Assembly (NCBI GenBank): GCA_963754335.1
Contig: CAVWFQ010000001.1
Coordinates: 248,001-312,000 of the forward strand
Source: JBBSDP01 sp963754335
Lineage (GTDB): Bacteria > Planctomycetota > Phycisphaerae > Tepidisphaerales > Tepidisphaeraceae
Length of the DNA: 64,000 nt
Direction: 5' to 3'
The translations under genes were made by a program, and so were the position numbers. Below, one piece after another: positions 19,313 through 28,869 of this stretch; the first letter of the stretch is position 1; each line of letters starts with the position of its first letter. The notes beneath the pieces were generated by a model, which searched no databases, had not been told where the DNA came from, and saw only the letters and a program-made list of their open reading frames with translations.

Positions 19313-19933
19313 TCAGCCTCTGCGATCAATGTATGCGGGCATTCCCCGGGCGAACGCGTCTTTCACATGCGGTCGGCTCATGTAATACAAAATCGCCACC
19401 GGCCAAAGCAGGAATAACGTTGCAAAGCAGAGCCCGCCATAGTGGGTGATCTGCAGGATTGATTGGACTTGCTGAGTGTTGAGCGGCGAATTGGCTGGTC
19501 TGGCGCTCGAAATTGCTTTCTGCAAACGCGGATGAATGACGGTGATGTTGAGAATCGTGGTCAGGATCGAAAAAACCAGAAAAGCGACGGCATATCGGAG
19601 CATCCACACGCGTGCCCACTGCTTCAGCGAGAGCGCACTAATGCCGGTGATGAGAAGGACCACACCAAAAACCAGTTGAATCACCTGATTGAAGATGGAA
19701 AAGGAAAGGAGGATCGGATCATTGCGCACGGCATCCATGGTGGGATTCGGCCTCAGACTCAAACCAAAGCTTTGTGGCAAAACGCAAAGCGCTCCCAGCA
19801 CCGCCAGGCTTCCGAAAATGATCGCCAGAACGGCGATCACTGTGACCGACGTCGGCCGCGGACTCTTCTGCTGAATATGCGGAGACGCATAGAAGATCGG
19901 ATCATAGGGAGGCTGGGTTGGAATCTGGCTCAT
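19313..19933 (-). CDS. Small polytopic membrane protein of unknown function
   Basis: 206 residues with four predicted membrane helices: 'VTVIAVLAIIFGSLAVLGAL', 'LVFGVVLLITGISALSL', 'AVAFLVFSILTTILNITV' and 'LCFATLFLLWPVAILYYM'. A Pro-rich cytoplasmic N-terminus precedes them. The pattern resembles small DUF-type four-helix membrane proteins. No motif allows a function to be assigned. Confidence 0.7.
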   Translation of the reverse strand: MSQIPTQPPYDPIFYASPHIQQKSPRPTSVTVIAVLAIIFGSLAVLGALCVLPQSFGLSLRPNPTMDAVRNDPILLSFSIFNQVIQLVFGVVLLITGISALSLKQWARVWMLRYAVAFLVFSILTTILNITVIHPRLQKAISSARPANSPLNTQQVQSILQITHYGGLCFATLFLLWPVAILYYMSRPHVKDAFARGMPAYIDRRG

Positions 19934-20151
19934 CAGTTTCTTTTGCTGCTGTCACCATACCGTTCGAAACTTATTTCTCCAGCGCGATCGACTTGATGCG
20001 AATCCATTCCCCTTTTCCGCCGACCGTAACCGGATCGAGGCGAATCTGAGCTCATCGACTCGTCGTGATCGGCGGGGCGTGTTTGCTGTCCGAGGGCCAG
20101 AGGACTCAGTGAAAGCGTGATGAGAATGCCCGCAATCGGGGCGGCGCAGGA

Positions 20152-21000
20152 ATGTCGGCATATCACGATAATTCCTTTGCGACGGGACGTCGAACATTGT
20201 ATTGTGCAGAGATCGCCGGAAAAGTTTTGGAGTCAGATTTGACAGGGTCCAATCGACACGCAACTTTCATTCGCCGCCGCTTGAGCCACGGCTTTACCCT
20301 GATCGAGCTTCTGGTCGTCATTGGTATTATCGCGGTTCTCATCGCATTGCTTCTTCCGGCGCTTCAGCAGGCGCGCGAGCAATCAAAGCGCGTCGCCTGC
20401 GGGTCGAATCTGCACCAGATCGTGATCGCGCTGAACATTTATGGAGCCGACAATCGCGGCTGGCTTCCGGACAGTTGGGACGATCCGGCCCAGATCGGCG
20501 TCGGATGGCTCGATAATCTCAGCCTTGCGGTTCGCGATCTGATGAACAGCGCCGGCGCGACCGAACAGATCATGTTTTGTCCGGACAATGCGGATGAGGA
20601 AGATATCGACTTCTGGTGGAACTTCGACAATCCGCTCAACGCAACCACCTACTGCTGCCCCGGTTACTTTTTCATGTTTCACCGTAGCTACGGCTATTAC
20701 GGGCCGGCGCCCTGGACGCCGCCGACCGATCCGACGTTGCCAAAGGAGGGGTGGGTCTACCGGCTCAGCGATCCCCGTCCCGCCGACACCGTTCTGGCCA
20801 GCGATGCGACGGTTCTGGACGGCGGACTTCCCATTATCATGCAGAACGGGAACCGCTTCGGCACCAATCACGTGAAGAGAAGCGGCAATTTCCGTCCGGC
20901 TGGCGGGAACGTCCTCTTCCTCGACGGGCACGTCATCTGGCGCGACTACAGCGAAATGACCCTGAACTTCAGTTATTTCGGTGGGGATCATTACTGGTGA
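20152..21000 (+). CDS. Prepilin-like protein of the Planctomycetes type (N-methylation signal, FLDGHV tail)
   Basis: The type IV pilin/type II pseudopilin cleavage motif is clear: 'HGFTLIELLVVIGIIAVLIA' followed by 'LLPALQQAREQSKRVACGSN'. After cleavage by a prepilin peptidase the hydrophobic helix would anchor the protein in the membrane or a fibre. The C-terminus carries 'GGNVLFLDGHVIWRDY', the typical end of this large planctomycete family. ATG 20152 gives an unusually long ~49-residue leader. TTG codons nearer the motif (about 20227-20236) are alternative starts. Function of this expanded family is not established. Confidence 0.85.
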   Translation: MSAYHDNSFATGRRTLYCAEIAGKVLESDLTGSNRHATFIRRRLSHGFTLIELLVVIGIIAVLIALLLPALQQAREQSKRVACGSNLHQIVIALNIYGADNRGWLPDSWDDPAQIGVGWLDNLSLAVRDLMNSAGATEQIMFCPDNADEEDIDFWWNFDNPLNATTYCCPGYFFMFHRSYGYYGPAPWTPPTDPTLPKEGWVYRLSDPRPADTVLASDATVLDGGLPIIMQNGNRFGTNHVKRSGNFRPAGGNVLFLDGHVIWRDYSEMTLNFSYFGGDHYW

Positions 21001-21042
21001 TTCCCGCCTCATGGAAACCGAGTGCGAAATGTCCGCCGCCTG

Positions 21043-21065
21043 CCATTATTTTGTTGCAATAATGG
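21043..21065. terminator. Possible hairpin downstream of the prepilin-like gene
   Basis: CCATTATT and AATAATGG form an 8-bp perfect stem with a 7-base loop, about 45 bases after the stop. There is no clear U-tract after it on the plus strand, so termination is only a possibility. Confidence 0.3.
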
Positions 21066-21180
21066 GCCGTATCGGGTTATACATTGTCCCTCAGCGTGGT
21101 GCAGATCGTTTTGTTGGGTGGTGACCCGATTCATCGGCGGTGGGTGGCGAACCTGTTCGGAACATTTCTCGGGAGGTCGG

Positions 21181-21909
21181 ATGAATTTCCAATTCAATGA
21201 ACTCGTCTTCAGCGTGATTGCGATGGCTTTCGTGGCAACCGCTTCTTCGTCGGCGACTACAATTGACGCCGACGCCGACTGGTCACCCACCGTCAATCCC
21301 AGCCCCACCGGATGGTATTACGCCTACCGGGACGGGGAAACGCGCGATGGGAATTACACGCAGATGGGTTTTCAGGATCCGGGCAATGGGGATTACACCG
21401 CCTGGCGGAAAAACTTCAGCAGCCCCTGGATTGCGCAAGTCACCACCAGCTTCGCTTCGTTCACCCCTGGGTTGTACATGCAACCCGGCGATACATCCGG
21501 CAATCCTTCCATTCCTGGCATTGCCGCAATCCGTTACCTCGTTCCCGCGGGGGTGACGCAGGTCGGCGTCAACTACGGCTTCACCATGAATGATCCCGCC
21601 GGGGAAGTCATCTGGGCGGTTGAGGTCGATCACCCGCTTGGTGGCGGTTTGTTTTCAGTCGACACGATAGCGACCGGGCACGTTGGAGCCGGCCAGGCCA
21701 CCGAAGCGACGGGCAGTCCGACCGGAATTTCGGTCTTGCCCGGCGATTATGTGACCTTTCTGACCTCCGATGACGGCAACGTTGGCAACGACACCGTTCA
21801 GGTCCTTCAGGCTCAGGTCGTTACGCCGGAACCGGGCACGGCCTTATTGCTTGGATTGTCCGCGATCGTACTCGCAAGCCGGCGCCGCGCACGGTTAATC
21901 TCTGCCTAA
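21181..21909 (+). CDS. PEP-CTERM surface protein
   Basis: ATG 21181 follows a good ribosome-binding site (GGGAGG) and gives a signal peptide 'FSVIAMAFVATASSSA'. The mature part is beta-rich ('GWYYAYRDGETRDGNYTQM') and the end is the sorting signal 'VVTPEPGTALLLGLSAIVLA' followed by 'SRRRAR'. This is the Pro-Glu-Pro, hydrophobic helix, Arg-cluster arrangement processed by exosortase. About 242 residues. Open reading continues upstream to 21022, but without signal-peptide logic, so I reject that start. Confidence 0.88.
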   Translation: MNFQFNELVFSVIAMAFVATASSSATTIDADADWSPTVNPSPTGWYYAYRDGETRDGNYTQMGFQDPGNGDYTAWRKNFSSPWIAQVTTSFASFTPGLYMQPGDTSGNPSIPGIAAIRYLVPAGVTQVGVNYGFTMNDPAGEVIWAVEVDHPLGGGLFSVDTIATGHVGAGQATEATGSPTGISVLPGDYVTFLTSDDGNVGNDTVQVLQAQVVTPEPGTALLLGLSAIVLASRRRARLISA

Positions 21910-22103
21910 ATCGCCCGCCACCCAGCACGGGTACCCCAATCGATTGCACCGCCAGCGCGCTGCGACGGCGCGTGCCTGTTTGTCGAATTGGCATTGAAGG
22001 TCCGATAATTTCCGCGATTGAAGCGCCGACAACCACCAATTGCTCGGCAGGCCAAACTGCTGCTAGAATTCACTCCGACCGAGGGCGAGAAGGAAACCAA
22101 TCG

Positions 22104-23138
22104 ATGCAGGATGGCGGAGCGTGGAGCGGGCTGGAAGCGCTGGAGCCGCGCCGTCATTTTTCCGCCAGTCCCGGTCAGCCGACCGGCGGCCTGACGCCGC
22201 AGCAAGTCCGGCAGGCTTACGGATTCGATCAAGTCTATCTGGCCAAGGGGAGCAAAGTGGTGGCCGGGGATGGGAACGGACAGACGATCGCAATCGTTGT
22301 TGCCTTTGGCTCCCCCACTCTCCAATCTGACCTGCGTGTATTCGACAAACAGTTTGGCCTGCCCGCCGCCGCGCTGAGCATCGCAACGCCGCAGGGAAAA
22401 GTCGGCGTGGATGCCGGCTCGGCGCAGGAAACCTCGCTCGATGTGGAATGGGCTCATGCGATCGCCCCGCGGGCGAAGATCCTGGTCGTTGAAGCCGCCT
22501 CCGGCAATTCGCAGGACCTGTTCTCGGCTGTTGACTGGGCCGGCCAACACCGCGGGGTGAGCGTGGTGTCGATGAGCTGGGGCTGGGACACGCCTCCCAA
22601 TCCGCTGCCTGACTTTTCGATCTATACGACGCCGGCGAATCATGTCGCCGGGCTCGGGCGCGGCGACGGCGTCAGCTTCGTGCAGGCCGCCGCGGACGAC
22701 GGGGTCGCGATGGCCTGGCCGGACGCGTCGGTCCCGGTGGTCACGGTTGGCGGAACGAACCTGTCGCTCGACGCCGCGGGCAACTACGCCGGCGAATCGC
22801 AGCTTCCCGGCAGCGTGCAGCCGGCCATCGTTTCATATGATGCCGATCCAAACAGCGGCTTTGCGATCTACGACAGCACGCCTCTTGGCGGAGCGGCCGG
22901 CTGGCAGGTGGCGGGCGGAACCAGCGCCGGCACGCCACAGTGGGCGGCGCTCTTTGCCATCGCCGATGAGGGTCGGGCGCTGATGCACAAACATTCCCTG
23001 GATGAAGAGACTCAGACGCTGCCCGTTCTGGCAAGCCTGCCCGCCAGCGATTTCAATGCGATCAGCGGCGCGACCGCCGCGAGCGGACGGGGAAGTCCCG
23101 TCGCCCAGCAGCTCATCGCGGATCTGATTTTGTATTGA
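22104..23138 (+). CDS. Sedolisin-like (S53) serine-carboxyl protease with LEPR leader
   Basis: Sedolisins are acid-acting secreted peptidases using Glu, Asp and Ser. Near the N-terminus is 'LEALEPRRHFSA', the LEPR-type motif found on many planctomycete surface proteins. The active-site pair fits 'AQETSLDVEWAHAIAPRAK' (Glu-X3-Asp), followed by 'VSVVSMSWGWD' and 'VPVVTVGGT'. The nucleophile is in 'AGGTSAGTPQWAALFA'. At 344 residues it is short, with no large N-terminal pro-domain. It may be active without one, or may have lost it. ATG 22104 is preceded by AGGAAA. Confidence 0.83.
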   Translation: MQDGGAWSGLEALEPRRHFSASPGQPTGGLTPQQVRQAYGFDQVYLAKGSKVVAGDGNGQTIAIVVAFGSPTLQSDLRVFDKQFGLPAAALSIATPQGKVGVDAGSAQETSLDVEWAHAIAPRAKILVVEAASGNSQDLFSAVDWAGQHRGVSVVSMSWGWDTPPNPLPDFSIYTTPANHVAGLGRGDGVSFVQAAADDGVAMAWPDASVPVVTVGGTNLSLDAAGNYAGESQLPGSVQPAIVSYDADPNSGFAIYDSTPLGGAAGWQVAGGTSAGTPQWAALFAIADEGRALMHKHSLDEETQTLPVLASLPASDFNAISGATAASGRGSPVAQQLIADLILY

Positions 23139-23344
23139 ACGGTGGGTGCAATTTCCACGACGGGGCAAAGCGGCACCGGAAACTGCTGAACACGCCGACG
23201 GTAGCCGCCGCGCCGCCCCGTATTCTTCGGATAAGAAAAATCGAGGAGCGGAACCGATACGGGGCGACGCGGCAACCAACCCACGCGGCGAGACGGCATC
23301 GTTGCGCACCGCTCTGCCCCGTCGTGGAGCGGCGCAGAATTCGC

Positions 23345-24223
23345 TCATTCCGCGCCTTTCAATCGCTCATCGCTCAGATCCAGCCGGTACATGATCTGGT
23401 TGTAGTCGTAGCGTGGCGTGGGATCACCATCGCGCGAGAAGGTCGCGGAATACGTCCCTTCAAAGTAGTTTCGGATCTTCGAAAATGCGCCGACCAGACG
23501 ATCCATTCCCTTTTCATCCCGGATGACCGTCAAACCGTCCAGCCAGAGCGGGTCGTTGTCACGATGTTCGATCATGGGCCGGCTGAAGCCGGTGGCGTCC
23601 GTGAAATAATTCAGATCGATTCCGATGGCCGGATCGAGCCCGCCTTGCGACGGGAGCTGCGAAGTCGCACCGCTCGTCCAGTATTGCCCGAGAGGATGGC
23701 CCTGGCGCATCGTATCACCTCAGAACCAGCGAACCTTTCCCTGATAGACGGCGACTTGCGCCGAATCCTGCCCCACGACCCCGCCATTCAGCAGCGGCGC
23801 TCGAATCGGAACCGGCTTGCCGAGAATTACGCTGTCGCGATAAATCCCTTCGCCGGTGATGCGATACAAACGCTCGGCGATATTGATCCGCCGAATGCGC
23901 AATTCGGCTTCGCCGCCGGGCTTCAACTCGATGGATTGGCCCGGGAATCCAAAACCGTCTTTCGCAAACACATACCCCGGGCTGCGCACCTCGAGGTAAA
24001 CCTGTTTCCCCAGCAAAGCCGGGTCATCGACAGAGGCATAGCCGGCGCTGTCGGTGATGAAACGGTTGTGGCTGACGGTCGTGAGTTCGACCAGCGGCAG
24101 GCCTCGCCGCGTCTGCTCATCGATCACACGAATTGCAAATGGGCGCTCGGCTCCGCGCAAAAGCGCCGGCGCGATGCCGACGAAAAGCAGGAAGACGAAG
24201 GCGATTAAACGGGGATTCCTCAC
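23345..24223 (-). CDS. Secreted protein interrupted by an in-frame TGA at 23720-23722
   Basis: The first part (24223 to 23723) has a signal peptide, 'LIAFVFLLFVGIAPALL', and a carboxypeptidase-regulatory-like beta domain with 'RGLPLVELTTVSHNRF' and 'GQSIELKPGGEAELRIRRIN'. It ends in 'YQGKVRWF'. The TGA is in the same frame as the following 'GDTMRQGHPLGQYWTSGATS'. Planctomycete relatives known to me read 'RWFWGDT' here, so a Trp codon (TGG) has become TGA. This is either a true nonsense mutation or one wrong base. The end is short for the family and closes with 'PRYDYNQIMYRLDLSDERL'. Function unknown, probably extracellular. Confidence 0.65.
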
Positions 24224-24244
24224 ACTTTCGTCCAGCGGCCGAGG

Positions 24245-24770
24245 TTAACAGTTTACGGCTGCATCGACGCCGCCGCGCGATCCGCGCAGGATGATCGTGA
24301 GCATATTCCCGCGCCCATTTGAGCGTTGATGCAATGGCAACCATAACGAATAGCAGCACGATGCTAATCTTCAACCATTTGAGGTGCCCCTCGATCGGCC
24401 TGGGGCCGGCGAGCAGGACCAGCCAGATCGTGAAGATCGTCAGCGCCAGCAGGAGATGCAGCCCGAAAAGCCCATGCGTGATTCCCGGCCACTGATTGTA
24501 CGTATGCCAGTTGCGAACGGCGTTGTAGATGCCGCTTATGAGAAAAAGCAGGATTCCAGGATGGACAACCATCTTAAACGCTCGGCGCAAACGCAGAAAC
24601 GTCGCCTCGCGCGCTTCAGGAGGGAGCGGGCGAAGGCCGATGGGAAGGAGGACGCGCATGTAAAAAGCGCATCCGAAAACCACGCAGGCGGTGACGACGT
24701 GAAGGTATCGGAAGAGAATATCGACGGGGGTCCAGGGGGTCATGCCGCCAAGCATAGTCTCAGTGAGCAT
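24245..24770 (-). CDS. CopD-like membrane protein, frameshift near the end
   Basis: Four membrane helices ('ILFRYLHVVTACVVFGCAFY', 'MVVHPGILLFLISGIYNAV', 'GLHLLLALTIFTIWLVLL', 'WLKISIVLLFVMVAIAST') with conserved His residues in 'RYLHV', 'VVHPG' and 'GLHL'. These resemble the CopD/DUF2269 copper-resistance-like membrane family. The continuous frame would run on to 24117, overlapping the next gene. A one-base change near 24305 instead gives 'MLTIILRGSRGGVDAAVNC' and a stop at 24245, removing the overlap. I prefer that end. Ligand or transported species unknown. Confidence 0.65.
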
Positions 24771-25275
24771 GACTGTCGTTGTGAATGTTCGATGTTCGGC
24801 TCACGGCACCGCTCTGGTGCTCACTACTGAACAGAAACTCAATTTCCACCGCCGCATCGAGCGGGAGCGTGTTGACGCCGACGGCCGCGCGCACGTGCCT
24901 GCCCGAATCGCCGAAAAGTTCAAGAATGAATTCGCTCGCGGCGTTGGCCACTTTGGGCTGTTCGGTGAAGCTGGCGTCGGAGCTGACGAAGGCGCCGACG
25001 CGGACTACGCCGGTCAACGAATCCAGTGTCCCTGCAATCGAAAGTGCAGCTGCCAGCGCGTTGATGACGCACTGGCGAGCGCCGACGCGCGCCGCTTCGA
25101 TGCTGCAGCGCGATGGCACCTGCCCCACCGCCAGCAGTTTTCCCTCTTTGATGGGAAGCTGGCCGGCGACGTAAATCGCGTCGCCAAATCGCTTGGCCGG
25201 CACATAAGCACCGAATGGCCCGGAGACCGGCGGCAGCACGATCCCGAGCGACGAGAGTTTCTCCTGCACGCTCAT
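24760..25275 (-). CDS. RidA-family (YjgF/UK114) protein
   Basis: RidA proteins hydrolyse reactive enamine/imine intermediates from pyridoxal-phosphate enzymes. The product has 'GIVLPPVSGPFGAYVPAKRF', 'AIYVAGQLPIKEGKLLAVGQ' and, near the end, 'RAAVGVNTLPLDAAVEIEF'. These fit the longer YjgF-like subgroup (the 'Pro-Leu-Asp-Ala-Ala-Val-Glu' segment), which lacks the classic Arg-Val binding residue pattern of archetypal RidA. About 171 residues; the last ~20 are not conserved. The 3' end overlaps the next minus-strand gene by 11 bases, so the two may share a transcript. Confidence 0.85.
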   Translation of the reverse strand: MSVQEKLSSLGIVLPPVSGPFGAYVPAKRFGDAIYVAGQLPIKEGKLLAVGQVPSRCSIEAARVGARQCVINALAAALSIAGTLDSLTGVVRVGAFVSSDASFTEQPKVANAASEFILELFGDSGRHVRAAVGVNTLPLDAAVEIEFLFSSEHQSGAVSRTSNIHNDSHAH

Positions 25276-25298
25276 GCGGGTATACTAACCCGGATTGT

Positions 25299-25444
<146 letters not shown>

Positions 25445-25470
25445 TGAATTTCTGGCACGGAGGTTTGCAA

Positions 25471-25995
25471 ATGGGCACGGCGGCTGCGGGCACAACGCCC
25501 AAATCGGGTGGATACGATGTTCCCCGCGCGGGGGGGATCTGCGCGGTTTCCGGGCAGACGATCGCGGCGGGCGAAAAATTTGTCGCGGCCCTTCGCGAAA
25601 CCCCCGCCGGACTGGAGCGGCTCGACATATCCCTGCCGGCCTGGGAAGCGTTTGATCGGTCGGCGCTCCTGGGCTTCTGGCAGACGGTGATGCCGCACAG
25701 CCAGGAAAAGAAAAAACTGTTCGTCGATGATGAAGTGCTCTGCACGCTGTTCGAACGGCTCGGCGATGCCACCGAGCCGAACAAAGTTCACTTCCGATTT
25801 GTGCTCGGCCTGATCCTGATGCGCAAGCGTCTGGTGGTATACGAAGGCGCCCGCCGCGACGCGGATCGCGATGTCTGGGTGGTCCGCATGAAGGGCAAGG
25901 AAGAGAAGCTCGATCTGATCGATCCGAAGCTCGACGAGCAGCAGGTCGCCGAAGTCAGCCAGCAGCTCGGTCAGATTCTCAATGAAGAGTTATGA
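25471..25995 (+). CDS. Conserved-looking cytoplasmic protein of unknown function
   Basis: 174 residues with no signal peptide or membrane helix. ATG 25471 is preceded by GGAGG at good spacing, so I prefer it to the TTG six bases earlier. Near the start, 'GGICAVSGQTIAAGEKF' looks like a short Cys-containing treble-clef-like or rubredoxin-like segment with only one Cys. The remainder is charged and helical ('KKKLFVDDEVLCTLFERLG', 'KLDEQQVAEVSQQLGQIL'). The neighbouring lipoprotein gene follows within 45 bases and may be co-expressed. I do not recognise a named family. Confidence 0.75.
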   Translation: MGTAAAGTTPKSGGYDVPRAGGICAVSGQTIAAGEKFVAALRETPAGLERLDISLPAWEAFDRSALLGFWQTVMPHSQEKKKLFVDDEVLCTLFERLGDATEPNKVHFRFVLGLILMRKRLVVYEGARRDADRDVWVVRMKGKEEKLDLIDPKLDEQQVAEVSQQLGQILNEEL

Positions 25996-26037
25996 CCAAG
26001 CGTGAACGCAACGGAAGGCGGGAGCGCTTCATCCAAC

Positions 26038-26931
26038 ATGCAAACACTTTCACGCTACGTCATGCTCGCCGGATTGGCCGCCGTTTCAGCCGGATGCGCA
26101 CACAATCCGAACACTGCGGTGGTTACGCCGTACACCGGGCCGACGCAATCCATGTCGGAGGTCGTCCGCGAAATCAACGCCAACAGTCAAAAGATTCCCA
26201 CTCTGTGGGCACGTCATTACTACGAGGCGACGATCGTCGACGAGAAGAAGAAGCCGCATTTTGTAAACGGCGATGGCGTTCTGCTTTATGAATCGCCGCA
26301 GAGTATGCGTCTGGTCGGCACCAAAGAGTTAATCGGCCCAATCTTCGAAATCGGAAGCAATGACGCCGACTACTGGCTCAAAGTGATCCCGGACATCGAC
26401 ACGCTTTGGATTGGGCAGTACGCTAACCTGACTGAAGCCGCACTGGAAAGTGCACACATTCCGATCCGGCCGGACATGATTCTTGAGGTTCTCGGCGTCA
26501 GCACGATCGATCTGAATTTTGAGAACCTGCCGGCACCAACCATGCGTTTTAATAATGACCAGCGCATGTACATGTTCATTTGGAATGCCAAGTTGCCGGA
26601 TCGATGGGTAGCGCAGCGAGAAGTGTGGTACGACCTCAATGAGAAACGGCCCCGTTTCGTTTTCCTTTTCGACAGCAACGGGCACGTGGTGCTTCGTGCA
26701 ACGCTGGGAAAATATCAGCAGATTCAGCTCGATGACTCGGCCAAAGCACAGTGGCCTTGGATCGCCACGGACCTTCACCTCTACTTTCCCGATTCGGGCT
26801 CAAGAATGCAGATAACGTTCACCGATTTCGGTTTGCACAGTCCAGATAATGCATCCGTACCGAATCCACGGAGCTTTACCGCCCCTGACCCTCAAAAGGC
26901 CGGGGTTTCACACATCATCGAGATCAAGTAG
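26038..26931 (+). CDS. Outer-surface lipoprotein of unknown function
   Basis: ATG 26038 gives a lipoprotein signal peptide with lipobox 'AVSAGC' ('YVMLAGLAAVSAGCAHN'), so the mature protein starts with a lipid-modified Cys. The ~280-residue mature part ('MSEVVREINANSQKIPTLWA', 'DADYWLKVIPDIDTLWIGQY') looks like the LolA/LolB-type or outer-membrane lipoprotein-sorting fold (antiparallel beta sheet wrapping helices). That is judged from pattern only. An upstream in-frame ATG at 26002 lacks lipobox logic. The stop abuts the next gene's GTG start directly, suggesting translational coupling. Confidence 0.78.
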   Translation: MQTLSRYVMLAGLAAVSAGCAHNPNTAVVTPYTGPTQSMSEVVREINANSQKIPTLWARHYYEATIVDEKKKPHFVNGDGVLLYESPQSMRLVGTKELIGPIFEIGSNDADYWLKVIPDIDTLWIGQYANLTEAALESAHIPIRPDMILEVLGVSTIDLNFENLPAPTMRFNNDQRMYMFIWNAKLPDRWVAQREVWYDLNEKRPRFVFLFDSNGHVVLRATLGKYQQIQLDDSAKAQWPWIATDLHLYFPDSGSRMQITFTDFGLHSPDNASVPNPRSFTAPDPQKAGVSHIIEIK

Positions 26932-28616
26932 GTGCCGGTGCGATTGTTTCTGAATCTCTTCCTCGGCGCGTTTCTCGCCACAGCCCCGTCCACGCAGCCG
27001 GCCGACCCGCGCGCCGAGGCAACGGACTGGCCCGAACTCCCCGTGCCCAGCGTCCTGGCTCACGGTTCGGCGGAACATTTCTGGATCGCGCGGAAGGAGG
27101 TCGCGCCGGATGTCACCCCGCCGGCCGAGCAGACCGTTATCTACGTCCGCAACGGCGGGCAAACGGCGTGGCGACGAATGACCGAGATTCCGGGGCAGAT
27201 TGTCGACGCCGGCAATCGCGGCGGACAGCTTGGGCTGCTCCTCGACAGCGGCGACTGGATCGCCGCATCCGAGGACGGGTGCACTTCCGGCGCACCGCTT
27301 CCCCGGCAAACACGCATGCTCTCCATCGCCGGCGACGGCGACACCTTCTGGGCCCTGGGCCGCACCAGCGCCGCTGAGGCCCGGGCGATGCTCACCCCAG
27401 CCACCGCCCCGTCCACGCGTCCGACATCACAACCTGCTGCCGCCGCGACAACGATTGCGGCGAAATCTCCCGCGACAACGCAGGCGCTCGCGGCTGCCGC
27501 CCCATCGGCTGGTCCCCCGCGGATCGTTCTGTTTGTTTTGAAGGAAGGGCGCTGGACCCGCTCGTCGAATTGCCGCCGGACCTTGGCATGGCCGTCTCGG
27601 TGCGGCTGAGTATCACCGGCCGCATTCCTTATGTTGCGGTGCTTCGGGCACCGCGCTTTGTAAAAGTCATTCGCCTGGACTCGGAGGGCAAGACCTGGAT
27701 TGGGACGACCGACATTGAGACCTCGGCGGACGTGGTCGCATTCCGGCTGCTCGGCAACGCCCCCACCGCCACGCTCTGGATCGGGCAGGCGAATGGAGAC
27801 GAATCCTTCTACTATTTTTCACAGACACTTCCGCCGCGCATCGTCCGGCTGCCCAATGTTCCCCCGGCTTTCGTATCGCAACAGGCGATCGCTTTCGCCG
27901 CGTCGCGCATTCATCTGCTTTCGCCGGGGGAAGACAAAAATGCCGGAAAGCTGGTCGACCAGGACTTCGACGCCGAGACCGGGGTCCGCACGGGCCCGGC
28001 GATGCTGGTGCCGCTCGTGCCCCTGTCTGCCTTTCCTGACATTGGCGGACCCATGCAGTTTGTCGTCTGGGCGGCCCTGGCCTTCGCGATCGGCAGTTCC
28101 CTTCGCTGGCGAAAGGTGATGCAGGGCCGAGTCTTCAATCTGGAGGAATTGAACCTCGCGCCACTGGGAATGCGCCTCGCGGCGGGTTTAATCGACCTGG
28201 TTCCCGCACTTCTGCCGATGCTCATCCTGCTGCGTCACCCCGATGCGCCGCCGCAGTTGATTGTTCAGATCATCGAATGGGCCGTCGGCCCGCTTTATCT
28301 GCTGCATACGACCGCGATCGAGTCGGCCTTCGGCCGCTCGCTCGGCAAGATGCTGATGGGACTTCGCGTCATCTCCATCGACGGCAGCGCTCCCACGCTC
28401 GGCTCCCTGCTCATTCGCAATCTGCTCCGCGTGATCGACATCGGCCTGATGTTCCTCCCACTGGCGGTCATCCTCTTCTCACGCCTGCGCCAACGCACCG
28501 GCGACGTCGCCGCCGGAACGCTGGTGGTCCGAATACCACAGGCAAGCGTAGGGGAAACAGTCGAGAGCGCGGAAACGAAAGAGGCCGTCGGGGCAGAAAG
28601 TTCGGACAAGCGGTAG
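26932..28616 (+). CDS. RDD-family membrane protein with a large extracytoplasmic domain, one frameshift
   Basis: GTG 26932 starts right after the previous stop and gives a signal sequence ('RLFLNLFLGAFLATAPS'). The N-terminal ~350 residues contain propeller-like repeats and an Ala/Thr/Pro linker. The frame must change near 27552 to go from 'LFVLKEGRW' to 'PLVELPPDLGMAV'. The C-terminal ~170 residues are an RDD domain with 'LGMRLAAGLIDLVPALLPML', 'FGRSLGKMLMGLRVISIDG' and 'RQRTGDVAAGTLVV', the three blocks holding the name-giving Arg and Asp residues. RDD proteins are linked to ion exchange or transport in some bacteria; the role here is unknown. Confidence 0.8.
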
Positions 28617-28869
28617 CGAATTCCTACGAAACGTTTTTTTTGACGATCGAATGCCCGCTGCGCTCCCTCAACGCGGCGGGCTCACTTCAGTTCAGTGAGC
28701 CGGATCTTCGCCCACACGACACGGACGCTATACCAAAGTCATCCTATTCGACGCGAATGATCCGCAGAAAAACCCTTCCGTGTTGCGAAAATTTATATCA
28801 ATGTGGCGAAAGGGGTTACGTTCCAAAACGTCGAATTTCGGTCTATATAGTAGAGGACAACAGATAATC
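28617..28869. other. Intergenic region upstream of the HTH gene
   Basis: No gene seen. The right half is AT-rich relative to its neighbours and contains TATATAGTAGAGG about 20 bases before the ATG at 28870, a plausible -10-like element and purine-rich ribosome-binding site. A run of eight T's at about 28634 is followed by an imperfect GCCCGC/GCGGGC stem, possibly the end of the RDD transcript. Confidence 0.4.

Noticed and set aside
23720..23722. TGA read as Trp or selenocysteine
   Set aside because: Many other genes in the window end in TGA, and Trp rather than Cys/Sec is expected here; no SECIS-like hairpin was evident.
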